From assembly GCA_026874595.1 (NCBI GenBank), contig CM049318.1, positions 56,773,750 to 56,837,749 of the forward strand: DNA of 64,000 nt, read 5' to 3'. The translations under genes and the position numbers were made by a program. Below the pieces are notes generated by a model. The model saw nothing but the letters and a program-made list of their open reading frames with translations, did no database searches and had not been told where the DNA came from. This DNA is from Sipunculus nudus (Eukaryota > Annelida > Sipuncula > Golfingiida > Sipunculidae). This document shows, piece after piece, positions 24,176-36,656 of the stretch (its first letter is position 1; the number at the start of each line of letters is the position of its first letter).

Positions 24176-24345
24176 GCTAATGCCAGGTTCTCTCTGTTGT
24201 GTAGGTAGGGGCGTCCGGCTGTCTCCAGAGGTGGGGAAAATTTCTGACCTGGTTCGGTCCACTCTCATTACCACGCTGGGAATCCAACGAGGGTGACCAA
24301 CGGAGAGAGCCGAACTATATTAACCACTGGACTGACCATGCATTT
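24176..24345 (-). mobile_element. Probable tRNA-derived SINE
   Basis: The minus strand shows a degenerate box A (CAGTCCAGTGG) and a box B-like GTTGGATTCCC, followed by a moderately GC-rich body. The ends were not defined. Confidence 0.4.
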
Positions 24346-25039
24346 TTATTACAAAATGTATACGGGAGCATCAAGAATGATTATGAACAGTTCAGCTGAG
24401 ATCTGATGTTTCCCTTTTTCTTCAATGTCGATGTGAAAACTTCAAAACTATTCGTAGGACAAAACCAGGATATTTCAAATACGCTTAAGTAATTTTCAGA
24501 ATTCACAGCAATTCTTTCTTTCTGTCAAGACTAGCTAGTCTCAACGCTAAGAAAGAAATATATATTAACAATATAAACAATAAGACGACTCTCAACCCTT
24601 TGAAAAACATATCCGTTTTGATAAATATATGTTTTAAATATATATTTTTGTGAATCGCATATTTTTACATTACTTGCGAATATAGTTTTAATTAGGTTTA
24701 TAAATTAAGTATGACTACAATAAAGGTATTACTGTCATGCCAAATCGAAAAAGTCATATAACTGATTGGTTTCGCAAGTTTCTTCATAGCTGTTTAGAAT
24801 ACATAAAAGATTGAACAAAGTACCGTTTAGAAACATACCATGTTCGTGAAAACCATGCTTGGAGTCAAACAAGTGAATACGCGAGTTCATGGGTATCACT
24901 GGTTAATAAACAAAATGTGTATCATCCCAGTATGGTTAAACATTTATTAATAATTTTAAATTTGTTTACCGAGATGGTTGTCATTATAACACAAAATTGC
25001 ACCAAGCTGTCATTTCAAGAGTGCAACCATTTGCGTACA

Positions 25040-25040
25040 A

Positions 25041-25111
<71 letters not shown>
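25040..25111. repeat. (AT)n tract
   Basis: Pure AT run of about 72 bp. Confidence 0.95.
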
Positions 25112-25113
<2 letters not shown>

Positions 25114-25709
25114 GATCAGGGCCTTAAATAGGGCATTTAAAAAATCCTATGGGATTTTGGAGGGTCCCACGGTTAATATTGAAGGGTCTCGATCAAATCA
25201 AATCAATATTTTGTCATTATTATTGTAGTAATTTTCCCAGCTGTGGCTTTTGACACAATGTCGCGAATGCTGTTTAACATGTCCGCCTGGCTTTCTGCTC
25301 GAGTATACCAGCGTTTTCTGTCCTGAAGCTGAAGATAGCCATTCAGCCATTAAAGATATGAGGTCCCGAAAGTAAGAGGCATTGCGCGTACCCAGTGAGG
25401 CCTGTCAGTACAATTGTAATTGTCCACGAATAAGCTTGTCTTTCGTATAAGAATAGTAAATGTACAGTTGAAATAAATTCGTGAATCAACAAGAATACCT
25501 GAAAATCGTGCTAGAGACAGATTTTAATTAGAATCTGCTATCGATTACACTAACGATTTCATAACGTATGCAGATACTCGCTGTGTATAATAGTAAAATT
25601 ACCTCATGCCGTATGTAATTACTAGAGTTGGTCACGAATATAAGAACGGCGGTTACATAAATTCATAAAGGCAAATATTGTTAAAAGACGGTTTAATATT
25701 CCCGCGTTC

Positions 25710-25712
<3 letters not shown>

Positions 25713-25767
<55 letters not shown>

Positions 25768-25771
25768 TATA
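25713..25771. repeat. (AT)n tract
   Basis: AT run with one interruption. Confidence 0.95.
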
Positions 25772-27539
25772 AAACTGTCAATCTGTGTAATCAGTCATTT
25801 CATGAAATGCCTTAACAATTCAGTTTTATCGCGTAATACCTGTGACCACCGGTCATTACGAGGAATGAAAAAAAGGTAGATTACACAAATGCTCAGTGAT
25901 ACTAGTGTTTTATACTCATATTCTGTTTGAATTTGCAAATATCAGATCGATTCAGTTGTATTACAGTATATTCCCTGTATGATATTACACCTGGTTTTTA
26001 TTTGTTTTACACGAGAGACGACTGTGGCAGGGGTCAGAGCATCTGATTTTGTTTTTGAAACACCTGCACTTATAAGATTCATATCTTCATTTCCCAGAAT
26101 AACAGCATCATATAATGCCCCAGCACTCGATTCCAGGCTGACTTATGCCAGCATTTCAACTATGTTAATGGTATATCCATGAAAAATACCCAAGGGAATG
26201 CATCCGGTAAATTATAGAAACATGAAGAAAGGAAAGATGAGTTGAGATATGAAAATACATGACATGCTTTATTTATTTAATGAATTAAAAGCCAATTTTT
26301 TTATAAGAATTTTAAACAAGAATATGAAATCACTTCATTTTGAAAATTTCACTTCAATGAAAACTAGATTACGGGTAGTCGACAAGCGACTACATGTATC
26401 CGCCGAAATCAGAGTGGGACGGGTGAAGTGAGGCAAGGAATGAGTGGCAAGGGGAAATACAGTGAGGTATGTGACATATTAGCATGGATGTCTGCAGACG
26501 AAATGTGTATGTAGGTTGCGCCACCTCCCTCAAAATCCAGAAAGCTGTCCAAGTTGTGTACATATGCAAAATTTTAGGCAGATGAGTCAAACCACTACAT
26601 TTATATGAGTGATTTTATCCCACAGCAGACAAACAGAAGGACACTGTGCAAAAATGGTGGCAGGTGGTGCCACCAATTTTGTGTATGATTATGAGCTATG
26701 CGAAATCTATACATATGCAAAATTTCAGCGGGATATGTCAAACCAGTCCTGAGATATAAGCCTGAATGTCTGCAGCGTAAACATAAATGTAGGTGGCATA
26801 AATGGACGCTGGGCAGAGAGGAAAGGTCAGAGGTCAACCAAAAATGAGGGCGCAGCAGTTCACATGTAACCCGATCATAATTCCGAATTTCGAAAAATTC
26901 CGCCCAGTGGTAACGGAGGAGTCCTCCGGAAACCTAAGCGGCGGCGGCTGCGGCGACGGCGGCGGCTGCGGCGTACGACTTAATACATATTATCCGCAAA
27001 ACTCTGTTTTGGGTGATACAATAAAATAGAAAAAATACGGGTGGCAAAACAGAATGATTAAGAAAAACCTACATAGCTATATTTCAGCATCACTTAAAGT
27101 CAGCTGTGCTAAAAATTCCAAAATTTGTCAACTGTCTTCAAAATGATATTGAAATGATATGAAATTAGATTTACCTGGTTTATTAAACTGTCATTTGCTT
27201 TATACATTATGAAATAATATTTCTACATTAATAATAATATGCCATCCCTTTTTACTTCGCATTCATTGGCATAATTATTTTTTATTAACTTGTGTCCTGT
27301 TAAATGGCAATAATATTAATTTTAACATGAAAGCAAGGCTTCCCAAAACCAATAAGGCTATAGATTCCGTGAGGGGATCTAAGGTGTATGGTATCCCAGC
27401 CCCTGACCTAAATTTGTGTGGGGTATCCTTGTAGCTACTCACTGATGATCACTAGACGAGGCCACCTTTCATAGATGGTATCTTAGTGCCCTGCTCAGCT
27501 AATACATTTGTGTAGAGTTTACTTGTAGCTACTAGCTAC

Positions 27540-29074
27540 TAGGGCCCTGCGCGGGGCGGGTTTTGACCCGCAGCCCGCGGACGCCGCAGCCCGTGCATGG
27601 GCCCTCGCGGGCTTCCGCATAGGATTCTTTGCGGGGCGGGATAGGCCAAAATAAAGTTTATGCGGGGCGGGCGGGCTGCGGGTTGATACTCTGGCAGTTC
27701 AGCAGAACATGAATATAAATTTCTACTTAAAAAAACTATCATCTGAAGACAATTATTTTTTTGTATAAAATGTTTTCAGGTGTTGTAAAAATAGCAATAT
27801 GAAAAGATAAATGTTAATAAATTATAATTTATTCCTGTTTAGCCCTTATACTGACTGACAGTTGTAACAACACTATGCAAATATTTCTTTTCTAGGTATA
27901 ACGTCTTTTGTTATACAAAATAGATGATGCATGATCATAAATCTGAAATCTAGATTTTAAACAATGGTCCTTCCAATGGGAACTGGTCATACCTCTGTAT
28001 AAAATTACCTGGCCTGATGTTGTATATGGACTGTAACCCTGTACTTGTGTCAGTCTCACAGATTACATAATATCGCTGGGAGTGAAGCAAGGGCTTGATT
28101 ACCTGTGATCTTGTAATAGAAAGTGTGTGGGTACAGCTGGCTCTGTAGGTGACTCAGTTGGCCTAGAACTGCACAAAGCCTAAGGTGGACTCCTTATCTA
28201 ACTGTAACTCCATGTGCTGTCTAATTGTAACTGACATTGACCACTGGCTGGTCAAATCCCTGTTTGGGCACTGCATAATACTGTGATGACTGCTATAAGA
28301 TACACCGCTCTGCATGGTCATGTCTATCTCAGTGAACATCCTGAACTTAAAGCCACATCGGCCAGATTACCTCTTCACTCTCTTGACCGTCTGATTAGTC
28401 TCATTTCAGCTAATTAGCAGATTATAACCGAAAAAATTTTAACCAACAACACATCTCAGTAGTTTGATGGATTGTGATTAGCCAATACTATTCCGAAGGG
28501 TATATTTGGGTACATATACTTTGAAGAAATCTACATTTTTTCCTTTACTTTTTCATAAGTTTAAGTAGAAACAGACACAATAAACCAAAGGTTTGTTTAT
28601 TTCGCCTGTAAAATATGAAAACATATTTAAGATGTGCTAGATTATTATGTTTATGTTAAAAAAATTTAAGCAATCAAACATGTCTTTTAAAATATTTTAT
28701 GAATTATGGTTTGAAGGATTGCTAAAACGTATTAAAATTAATTTTTCATTCCAATCATCAAAAATTTCATATATATTAATAATAAGCGTGGCTTATATAT
28801 GTACTTTAAAATATTATTGATATGTAAAACTTTGGATCCGAAAACTTTTAAATTATTTGCTGGCTGGACGGCGGGCCGGAAACTTAAAACATGCGGGGCG
28901 GGGCGGGGCGGGTGCGGGCTGAAACAAAATTTCGCAGGGCGGGTGCGGGCTGCAAAAATCATAGTAACTGCAGGGTGGGGCGGGCTGAATTTTTTTCTTT
29001 GTCTGCGGGGCGGGCTGACAGGGTATGATGCGGGGCGGGTGCGGGTTCAATTTTTCCGCCCGCGCAGGGCCCTA
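27540..29074. mobile_element. hAT-like non-autonomous element, GC-rich ends
   Basis: The terminal inverted repeat TAGGGCCCTGCGCGGG occurs at both ends. It is flanked by 8-bp target duplications CTAGCTAC (27532-27539) and CTAGCTAT (29075-29082), one mismatch. The TIR start fits the hAT YARNG rule. Both ends are loaded with GCGGGGCGGG-type subterminal repeats. The AT-rich interior has no transposase frame; the frames across the ends are by-products of the GC repeats. Confidence 0.78.
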
Positions 29075-29399
29075 CTAGCTATACACACTGTTAATCGCTA
29101 CCCAAGGAGACCAAAGATGTGTGGTATACTCTACACCCCTGCTAAACTCACACAATTATGGAGACTTTCCCTCCTGATACTAACTGCTGAAAGCTTCTTG
29201 AGGGCCGAGTTGTAGGAGATTTCCTAATAACCCAAAACTCATTCATGAACCAAATGGCCAGTTGCTTAAATAACATTCTGACAAAAATTCTGTTCATATC
29301 CAAATGTTATGCCTATTTCACAGATTGCCTGATTTGTAGTCAAGCAATCTGTGTAATGAAACCCCATCATTTTCAGTCATTTCATGAAATGAATGAGAT

Positions 29400-29526
29400 G
29401 TTTAGTCATTCCATGTTATAACAGGTGGTCAACGGCATTTCGCTAAATGAATAAAATGTTTAGTCATTTCATGTAATAACAGGTGGTCAAAGGCATTTCG
29501 CTAAATGAATGAAATGTTTAGTCATT
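29400..29526 (+). repeat. 61-bp tandem repeat, about two copies
   Basis: ATGTTTAGTCATTTCATG, then TAACAGGTGGTCAA, then GGCATTTCGCTAAATGAAT is repeated directly twice, with a third partial start. Confidence 0.75.
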
Positions 29527-29570
29527 TTGTAAAAAGACTTATTACATAGATTAATTGTAACACACACATA

Positions 29571-30673
29571 CAGTGAAGCCCGCTTATTGTCATATCAGTG
29601 GTGCATGCATAAATTGTAATGATAACCGGGATGTGACATTATCCAGGCTTCAACATCGATGTACTTTGATTCCTAGAAGAAGCGTTATGTCTCATATGAT
29701 ATTAAATAAATCTTCAATAAACAGGAAACAGGAACGTTTATGAATATTTTTATTGCACAACGGCATATCAAATTACATTCATGCACACGTGAAAATTTAT
29801 GTTCTGTAAATTTTATGCCGCATGCCGCAATTACTGACAAAAATCCGACTTGCAAACAGATTGAGACGTAGCGTCTGGGTCATGAGGAAGAATTTCTGGA
29901 AATATGCGGCAAAGTTATAACGGTATTTGTAACAAACTATTATACTAAATAATTCTTTGCACGACTATTGCGCCTTATTTTCCGGATATCTTATTAATGA
30001 CTCAAACTTCTTTGATCGTCTTTATGATAGGACTAATCAGGGAGCGGACATCGTCATCCCATTGTCAACTTTCTGAAGTTTCGCCGCGATTAAGGTTTTT
30101 GACCGGGTATCTCCTCCAGTGCTCACAAATCCTCCAACTTTTCGTTGACCCTTAAAGGGGATTTCCAGTCTCAAGCAACGTTTAGATCATGTGCTTTATA
30201 TCATCACGGCGAAATGACAGTGAAGTTTAAACCGCGGCCTTTCAAAGGCCATGAGTTAATTATGTATGATATGTGATCGTGAACATCGCCCTTGTTAATG
30301 TACGAAGAAAAGCAATGATCTGGATTACCGTGGTATCTTAAGACGTTGATTAACTTAGTGACGAGGAGTGACTAGCATGCATCACTGCACTTGCCTGCCG
30401 CACACAGGTGGGAGATCCTTTGATAAGCCTGACAGATTACAGGCTCTTGGCCTCTTTGATCGCCGTGTCGGCGTTTGATGTGATAATAACTGTAAATTGG
30501 TATCACTTTCAAGGGTTCCAAGCATGACAATAAACGGGATTATGACAATATTCCATGATATTAAACGGTCAGATTTACCATTGTTTATATAGGAAATGGT
30601 TTGGGATTTCAGATTTATGTGACAATAAGCGGGATTTTCTATTAACCGATATGACACAAAGTGGGCTTGACTG
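29571..30673. mobile_element. pogo/Tigger-like element, 1.1 kb
   Basis: The left end CAGTGAAGCCCGCTTATTG and the right end (reverse complement CAGTCAAGCCCACTTTGTG) form an imperfect TIR flanked by TA at 29569-29570 and 30674-30675. CAGTnnA-type ends with a TA target are typical of pogo/Tigger. No intact transposase is present. Confidence 0.65.
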
Positions 30674-30689
30674 TATATAATTATATACA

Positions 30690-30718
30690 TGTATATATAA
30701 TATATATACATGTATAAC

Positions 30719-30782
<64 letters not shown>
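30690..30782. repeat. (AT)n tract beside the pogo-like element
   Basis: A long AT/GTAT run begins just outside the right TA of the 29571 element. Confidence 0.95.
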
Positions 30783-30786
<4 letters not shown>

Positions 30787-31086
30787 AATCCTACAATTAA
30801 AAACTGCTAGAGGGCTCTATGACATGACATCAGAGCTTCGATTATTATTTTTTTTGCATGTGCCATGATGCCATCCCGAAGACCTCTGTGAGGTCTGAAA
30901 TTGGACGGAGCAGTTTGCGATGTCGAATCTCTTTATCTGGTAGACCACTCCACTTACGAAGAGAGAGACATTTTTCTTTTATTTTCTTCAATTTATTGAC
31001 ATATTTTTTGGTAAAAATTGTTTTTTTTTTAATTTGACTCGAGAATGGAACAGAAGGTAAAGAAACGATAATTGACTCGATTTTAA

Positions 31087-31089
<3 letters not shown>

Positions 31090-31121
<32 letters not shown>
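31090..31121. repeat. (AT)n tract beside a SINE
   Basis: AT run adjoining the tail side of the minus-strand SINE. Confidence 0.95.
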
Positions 31122-31124
<3 letters not shown>

Positions 31125-31140
31125 GGTATGCACAGATGTC

Positions 31141-31218
31141 GGTTCACTGCCGGTGGGAATCGAACTCACGATCTTCCAATTTCCGGTCGGCTGCCTTAAC
31201 CACTTAACTACTTGGGAT
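31141..31218 (-). mobile_element. tRNA-derived SINE head
   Basis: On the minus strand, box A (TAGTTAAGTGG, 31200-31210) and box B (GAGTTCGATTCCC, 31155-31167) sit at tRNA spacing. The acceptor stem does not pair, so it is not a tRNA gene. It is flanked by an (AT)n tract. Confidence 0.6.
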
Positions 31219-31390
31219 CGTGTGTATACCAATGTCGTATCTGCCCAGGGCTGGTCAGTGCGCGCAGCCAAAAGTGTCATTCTGTTTAATTATGACACAT
31301 TTTAGCGGCAGACTTGGACCAGATGAGTTCTTTTGTGTTAATATGGGTCAAAGGTGAGCTAATATAAAGCGGTTACGACGGAAAGAACTG

Positions 31391-31940
31391 CGCAGTTTGC
31401 CAGATTCCATCACGTCGGTCGTTTGATGATCAATTGTTTTTATTCATATATTGTTGTTTCTTCTTTGACAGGCATGTATTACTTTCATATTAAGTTGATT
31501 GAGACATGCAGGTACAAGAGTGGTATCTAATAACATCCTTGTATAATGTTCAGAGTACAGTTGAGTGAATATATGACAATTGTATATCCAGTTGCAGCCA
31601 TTCATAATGTTCTGGATACATTTAAGGAATTATATAATGACATGCAGTGGCGGTTAGATGTTTTATAAATATTGTGGCGCCACTTACGACGACTGAGTTT
31701 GCTGTGTCTATTGTTGTTATACAATCTACGTTGCAGTCAGCATGCTTTTCCGTCTAACATATGATTTTATAACTAAAGTGTATGACTAGTCATTGTTAAT
31801 CTTGTGTAATTAGCATTTTGTTAAATTGTTGTCTTAGGCCTTAAATTTTTCTTATGTATTACATTTAGCAGTTTGCAAGATTCCGTCACGTCAGCCGTTG
31901 GATGATTTATTCATATTGTTGTTTCATCTTTGACAGAATA
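31391..31940 (+). repeat. Direct repeat pair of about 80 bp
   Basis: GCAGTTTGCCAGATTCCATC with its downstream TTGTTGTTTC and CTTTGACAG (31391-31470) recurs at 31868-31937. The bases between hold nothing recognised. Confidence 0.6.
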
Positions 31941-31954
31941 AACTGTGGTCAGCC

Positions 31955-32106
31955 CACAGGCACCCGTCGTATCAACTGAATCGTTATGGGAGTAAAGATG
32001 CGCCAATCCACTGACACTCAGGGTACTAACAAAAGATTATTATCAGTGGTTTGGCGCATCTGTACGCCCGTAACGATTCAGTTGATATGACTCATGGGTG
32101 CTCATG
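31955..32106. mobile_element. 152-bp fold-back MITE
   Basis: The two halves are near-perfect inverted repeats sharing ATCAACTGAATCGTTA and AGATGCGCCAA. They are flanked by an 8-bp direct repeat GGTCAGCC at 31947-31954 and 32107-32114. The superfamily is unclear: the 8-bp duplication suggests hAT or P. Confidence 0.7.
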
Positions 32107-32937
32107 GGTCAGCCATACTGTAAGATTCGGCATGATAACCTGTATATTCTTGTTATTTCATATCACACTAAATGAGTTCAATAGGCTTCTCTCTCATTTA
32201 CAACTTTTCCCAATAATATGAATATTTATCTGATTATTATGATTTTACCGCATTAGCCTGGAATTCTGTACACATATAACAAGCCTTTGCTTTAACGGAC
32301 CCCATACTTATTGCATAATTTCCCAGCCGTGATCACTGGGCCCTTGTTTTTACAGGCCAGGTCCTACCGTGTTGATCTCATCAGGGTTAATGTGTTAATC
32401 TCATCAGTGTAAACGCTAATGGGGTGCCGTGATATTTGGTCAGCCAAGAGCACACACAGATGATATCAAGATAGTGTATAATTACACTGTATGTAGGTAT
32501 TAACCTTGTATATGTCAGGGGTATAATCAACTAATTGTCCATTTCATTGGCCAGTATACGGGGCGGAGTTCGCCGTACCCCTCTGACCAATGGAGTGACA
32601 GGGGATGCCATAATTCATTTCTACCCCAAGGAGAGAGAGAGAGAGAGTGAACAAAAGCGAAATTATTATTATATGTTGGACAGATTCCTTTTTGACAACT
32701 CTGCTCTATGTAATGATATTTTTATTTTGGATGGTACTGAGGAATGAAAATGGTAACCTAAATTGCTGGATTCGTCTGTTATGGCTGTGAGCCACAAGCG
32801 CCATAAACTTGTGTGAGTGCATGGGAGCGCGGGTTGAAGAATACCAGAATGCAGAACTGAAAAAAAGTAACAACTATGATCGTCTCGATCATGGAGCCCG
32901 CCCGAACCTAACAATAACAACAGGTAGAGCAAGCTGT

Positions 32938-32950
32938 ATATGTATGTATG

Positions 32951-33044
<94 letters not shown>
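32938..33044. repeat. (GTAT)n/(AT)n compound microsatellite
   Basis: GTAT units pass into two AT blocks separated by a short CAGC break. Confidence 0.95.
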
Positions 33045-33049
<5 letters not shown>

Positions 33050-33329
33050 AATAGATCTATATAACTTGAATTGATGAATTTTCTATTTTATGTGATGAGC
33101 GAAGTTAATCGTTTGAATTGACAATTTTAAGACTGCCTTTACCAAGGAACTTTCGCGGTTTCATGAAGGGTCATATATTTCCATTGTGTTTGTATGAAAT
33201 ATTTTATCATTTATACTTTCCCTTTTTTTGTTGGGTTATCTTCAAGCAATTTAACGCCAAGATTCAGAACAGATTATATGTTAACACCCAAGAAACAAAC
33301 CATTAAATTTGGGAGATAATCATTCACCA

Positions 33330-33331
<2 letters not shown>

Positions 33332-33370
<39 letters not shown>

Positions 33371-33383
33371 TTAAACGGGACCG

Positions 33384-33430
<47 letters not shown>
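33332..33430. repeat. Two (AT)n blocks
   Basis: Two AT runs are separated by about 20 bp of unique sequence. Confidence 0.95.
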
Positions 33431-33432
<2 letters not shown>

Positions 33433-34598
33433 TTATTCAAAGGATAGTATACCATAAATTAGGATACATACGTTCTTTACTTTGTCTTGGCTTAAGAAAA
33501 GTGTCATTTATTGGAATTTGTTGTTCTAGAGGTAAACTAGCTGTTATGCATGGGAATTGTTTATCCGTGTTAAACATACTCTTTGTAGGAATAGCTCTAC
33601 TTTTTATTCTGCCAAATTTTTAGGATCCCGTAGAGCCAGTTAGGGGTATGAATGTAGGCTCAGACTATATACAGTCTACAGTTAGTTTATATGTACATGT
33701 ATATATTTTTTAAAATCATATTCAGTTAAACTATCCCACATAGCTCTTTCAGCATTGCCTAGGTATTTCTTGTAGGTTTTCCGGAGGGTTTCATTAATGG
33801 GATTTCTCAGTTAGATCTCCCATCAGTTATGACATTTGGTGACACTGTTTGACAGGCGGCATCCAAGACTGTTCTAGCTGTCAGTGCGGTTGTTCTCCCG
33901 TTCTTTGACTTCATACTTCCCACTTTTAGTATGTCTGCTCAGAGCGTGATCGTGTCTAGTAGCTAGCTCCAATTGGCGATCTATAACGACAACCTGGCCG
34001 CTCATGAGCATGAAAGTCAAGGATCCCTGTACGTCCAATAAATACGTTTCAGGTCGGTCCGGTTGCCCGGTTTCCAGCACCTTCCCGTTCAAGATAGCAT
34101 CTGCGTGACAAGCTGAACGTGAGAACTGTTGCTTTGCATTTGCAGTTTTTCCTTCTATTTTAACAAATTGATTGATTGATTATTATTTGTCAGGTTGTCA
34201 CTGACAATGTCATTCAAATATAGTTATATAACTTAAATTGATTATAACAATACTCCACATAACAACTGTATGACGTATGGTTGTACTTGTACGGTACACT
34301 CGCTCTCAGGCACCTGTCATGTCAACCGAGTCTTATTCTTAATGCTACTACAGATGCCCGGGGCCACCGACTCTTAAGGTTCTAATGGGTCACATTTAAG
34401 AAGGTGGTAGCTTTTCCAAGCAAGCCGCACTGAAAGGTCCTTAAATTTCCACAGTGGATGGCCTCAGAACCCGTACAGCCACGATCTTTGAAACATCTGA
34501 AACTTAGCTTAGAGTTAACATATCCTAACCAAGTGTATCATTTTTGTATCCTTATTACTTAAGTTTCAGTGATATGAAATAAAATGTCCCTATGACTC

Positions 34599-35084
34599 GG
34601 TCCTACTAAATACCAGAATACCTCAAAATATCTCGGAATACACCTAAATGCATGCAGCTTTATTTCCCCTTATAATCTTAAAATTTTCCATAAATTATCA
34701 AAATAATAGCAGGAAGAGTTAATGCAGAGTATATTTATAGAAATTAAAAAAAAAAAGGAATGAGAGATGACTATCGCAAATGGTTTCCTTTAACCAAGGC
34801 ATTAGGTGTTGCAGAAATTGTCCATTTCCAGATAGGGTCAAATATTACATGGTCTAACTCTCACTTTGAATGGTTACAGGGCCTCGTTTTCCATTTTATA
34901 AATTTAAAAAAAAATAATTGGAATAAAGCTTGAAATTTTTCCAATGTCACAAACCCCTAATTATATGGCCAAAATGTCATTACTAATCCTCTTGTTTGTG
35001 AAAGATTGGAAGAACTGATGCATTTATTTTGTCATTCAGCAGTATTCCAGGATATTTCAGGGTATTCCAGTAATTAGTAGGTCC
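34599..35084. mobile_element. MITE nested in the 34305 element
   Basis: The left end GGTCCTACTAAATACCAGAA and the right end (reverse complement GGACCTACTAATTACTGGAA) form inverted ends of about 40 bp. No coding sequence is seen and its family is unknown. Confidence 0.45.
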
Positions 35085-35091
35085 CCTATAA

Positions 35092-35374
35092 GGCCAAAAA
35101 AAAAATAAGGTATGGTTCTCAGGCATTTTTTTCAGAAATCAGTGCAGGCAGGCGGTATTTTATTTTTACCTTTTTTTGAGTGTTTCGATAAAAATGCCAT
35201 ATGATCAGGGAAAAGCATGAAAATAACAAATATTTTTGCTAAACAGGTAAAAGCACTACATAAAATGTATTATTTATCTTCTTGAAAGATAAAAAGCAAA
35301 ATAAAAAGTTTTGATGCGGGGGGTTAAAATTGACGCGGGCGGTGCCTGAGAACCATACCTTTTATTTTTTGGCC
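35092..35374 (+). mobile_element. PIF/Harbinger-like MITE, copy 1 (283 bp)
   Basis: The inverted ends begin GGCCAAAAAAAA and continue to GGTATGGTTCTCAGGCA. They are flanked by TAA at 35089-35091 and 35375-35377. A 3-bp TWA target duplication is the mark of PIF/Harbinger. Confidence 0.72.
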
Positions 35375-36059
35375 TAACTGATGTCATTTTGAAGTGTCCC
35401 ATGTCACATGCTCATGTGTATTTTTTTCTTTAAAACCTTACTGTAGCACATTTTGCATATTCTTTCAAACATTACTTGGGGGTTTTTACATGCTGTAGGT
35501 TAAGCCTACTTTGATGTGCAACTGAGCAATTTGTGTGTTTTGTGGAAGTTGGTGATAAGTTTATAACCAAGTTTTGTTGTCCAGTTTAATTTTTCAATGT
35601 GACGTATATGTGATTGTTTATTTTAGAGCTGGGATATCTAACTGTAAGAAATTTTGAGGTCTTTAGGTAAATGCGCCTGGGCAGTTCTTGTAAAATGACA
35701 AGCAAGATTTTTCCTTGTATCATAACCAACTGGAAAAGTTATCTGTCTGAATTTTTAGGGAACAATATGTAACGGTGCCTTTTTCCACAAAAATCTTTAG
35801 ATTCTTTTTTTACAGTTACCATTTATTCTTTATATTAACTGATTAAATGACATTATGGAGCTCTTTTTCATAATGCCCCAACCTAAAGTTTATTTTGGTA
35901 TATGATATGTGCTAGTAAATTGCGTACTTATAGAATTGAATATTTATTTGTCTAGAAAATGGTGAACAAAATGTAATGGGCAGATTAAATACATACTGAT
36001 AGCCCTGTAAACATCATTATTACATCCATATTTGTTCCCAAAAGGATCAAAAGTGCCTA

Positions 36060-36361
36060 GGGCAAAAAAATAAAAGGTATGGTTCTCAGGCACTTTTTTC
36101 AAAAATCAGTGCGGGTGGGTGGTATTTTATTTGTGACCTTTTTTCGTATGTTTCGATAAAAATGTCATATGATCAGGGAAAAGCATGAAAAAAACTATTT
36201 TTTTGCTAAACAGGTAAAAGCACTACATAAATTGTATTTTTTATCTTCTTGGAAGAAACAAGTCTTTAAGGAAGATAAAAATCAAAATAAATTTTTTGAT
36301 GCGGTGAGTTAAAATTGACGCAGGTAGTGCCTGAGAACCATAGCTTTTATTTTTTTTGGCC
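36060..36361 (+). mobile_element. PIF/Harbinger-like MITE, copy 2 (302 bp)
   Basis: Same family and orientation as copy 1, with shared internal sequence such as AAAATTGACGC and GTAAAAGCACTACATAAA. The flanks are CTA on the left and TTA on the right, a duplication with one change. Confidence 0.7.
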
Positions 36362-36656
36362 TTAGTGCTCATCCATTTAAAGAAATGAAGGCAGGAGGTC
36401 TTTACAGAGGAAATAAGAGACAAGCAAATATTCATGTATAGATTCCATCATGATATATAAGAAATTTTTGTGTTTAATATTTTATCAATAAAAAAATATA
36501 ATATATATAATGTATATGGTCAAAATTGCCCATGTGACAAAATAGCTACCACCTTGTGAAATGGGACCAGTACTCTATTATAAGAACCTTGAGGGTCAAT
36601 GGCCCTGGGCATCTGTACTCCCCTAAAATACTCACTTGATGTGATGGGTGCTTAGC

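Larger units (their letters stand above)
24346..27531. other. Non-coding stretch with simple repeats
   Basis: Besides two (AT)n tracts, a CGG/CTG-rich patch occurs at 26938-26975. Two diverged segments (26487-26520; 26770-26800) share TGTCTGCAG and TGTAGGT. No supported gene. Confidence 0.5.
32115..34304. other. Non-coding stretch with microsatellites
   Basis: A short minus-strand frame at 33874-34092 (GKVLETGQPDRPETYLLDVQ) vaguely recalls the end of a Ty3-type integrase. It is isolated and too short to assign. Otherwise only AT tracts and a GA run at 32631-32648 are seen. Confidence 0.4.
34305..36656. mobile_element. 2.35-kb element with about 110-bp inverted ends, related to the 31955 MITE
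   Basis: The left arm (34305-34411) and right arm (36544-36656) are inverted copies sharing TACAGATGCCC, CTnAAGGTTCT and AAGGTGGTAGC. The outer GGCACC...GTCAACCGAGTC resembles the ends of the 31955 element. The interior contains at least three smaller MITEs and no transposase. Target duplications were not resolved. Confidence 0.6.

Noticed and set aside
24917..25228. 103-codon frame with a long IYIYIY stretch
   Set aside because: Its length comes from the (AT)n tract. The same applies to frames at 4793, 30845 and 32809.
28799..29215. 138-codon frame rich in Gly, Arg and Ala
   Set aside because: It runs through the GC-rich end repeats of the hAT-like element and beyond its target duplication.
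33874..34092. Possible Ty3-type integrase tail on the minus strand
   Set aside because: Only one vaguely similar line (RPETYLLDV) was seen, with no neighbouring integrase or LTR.
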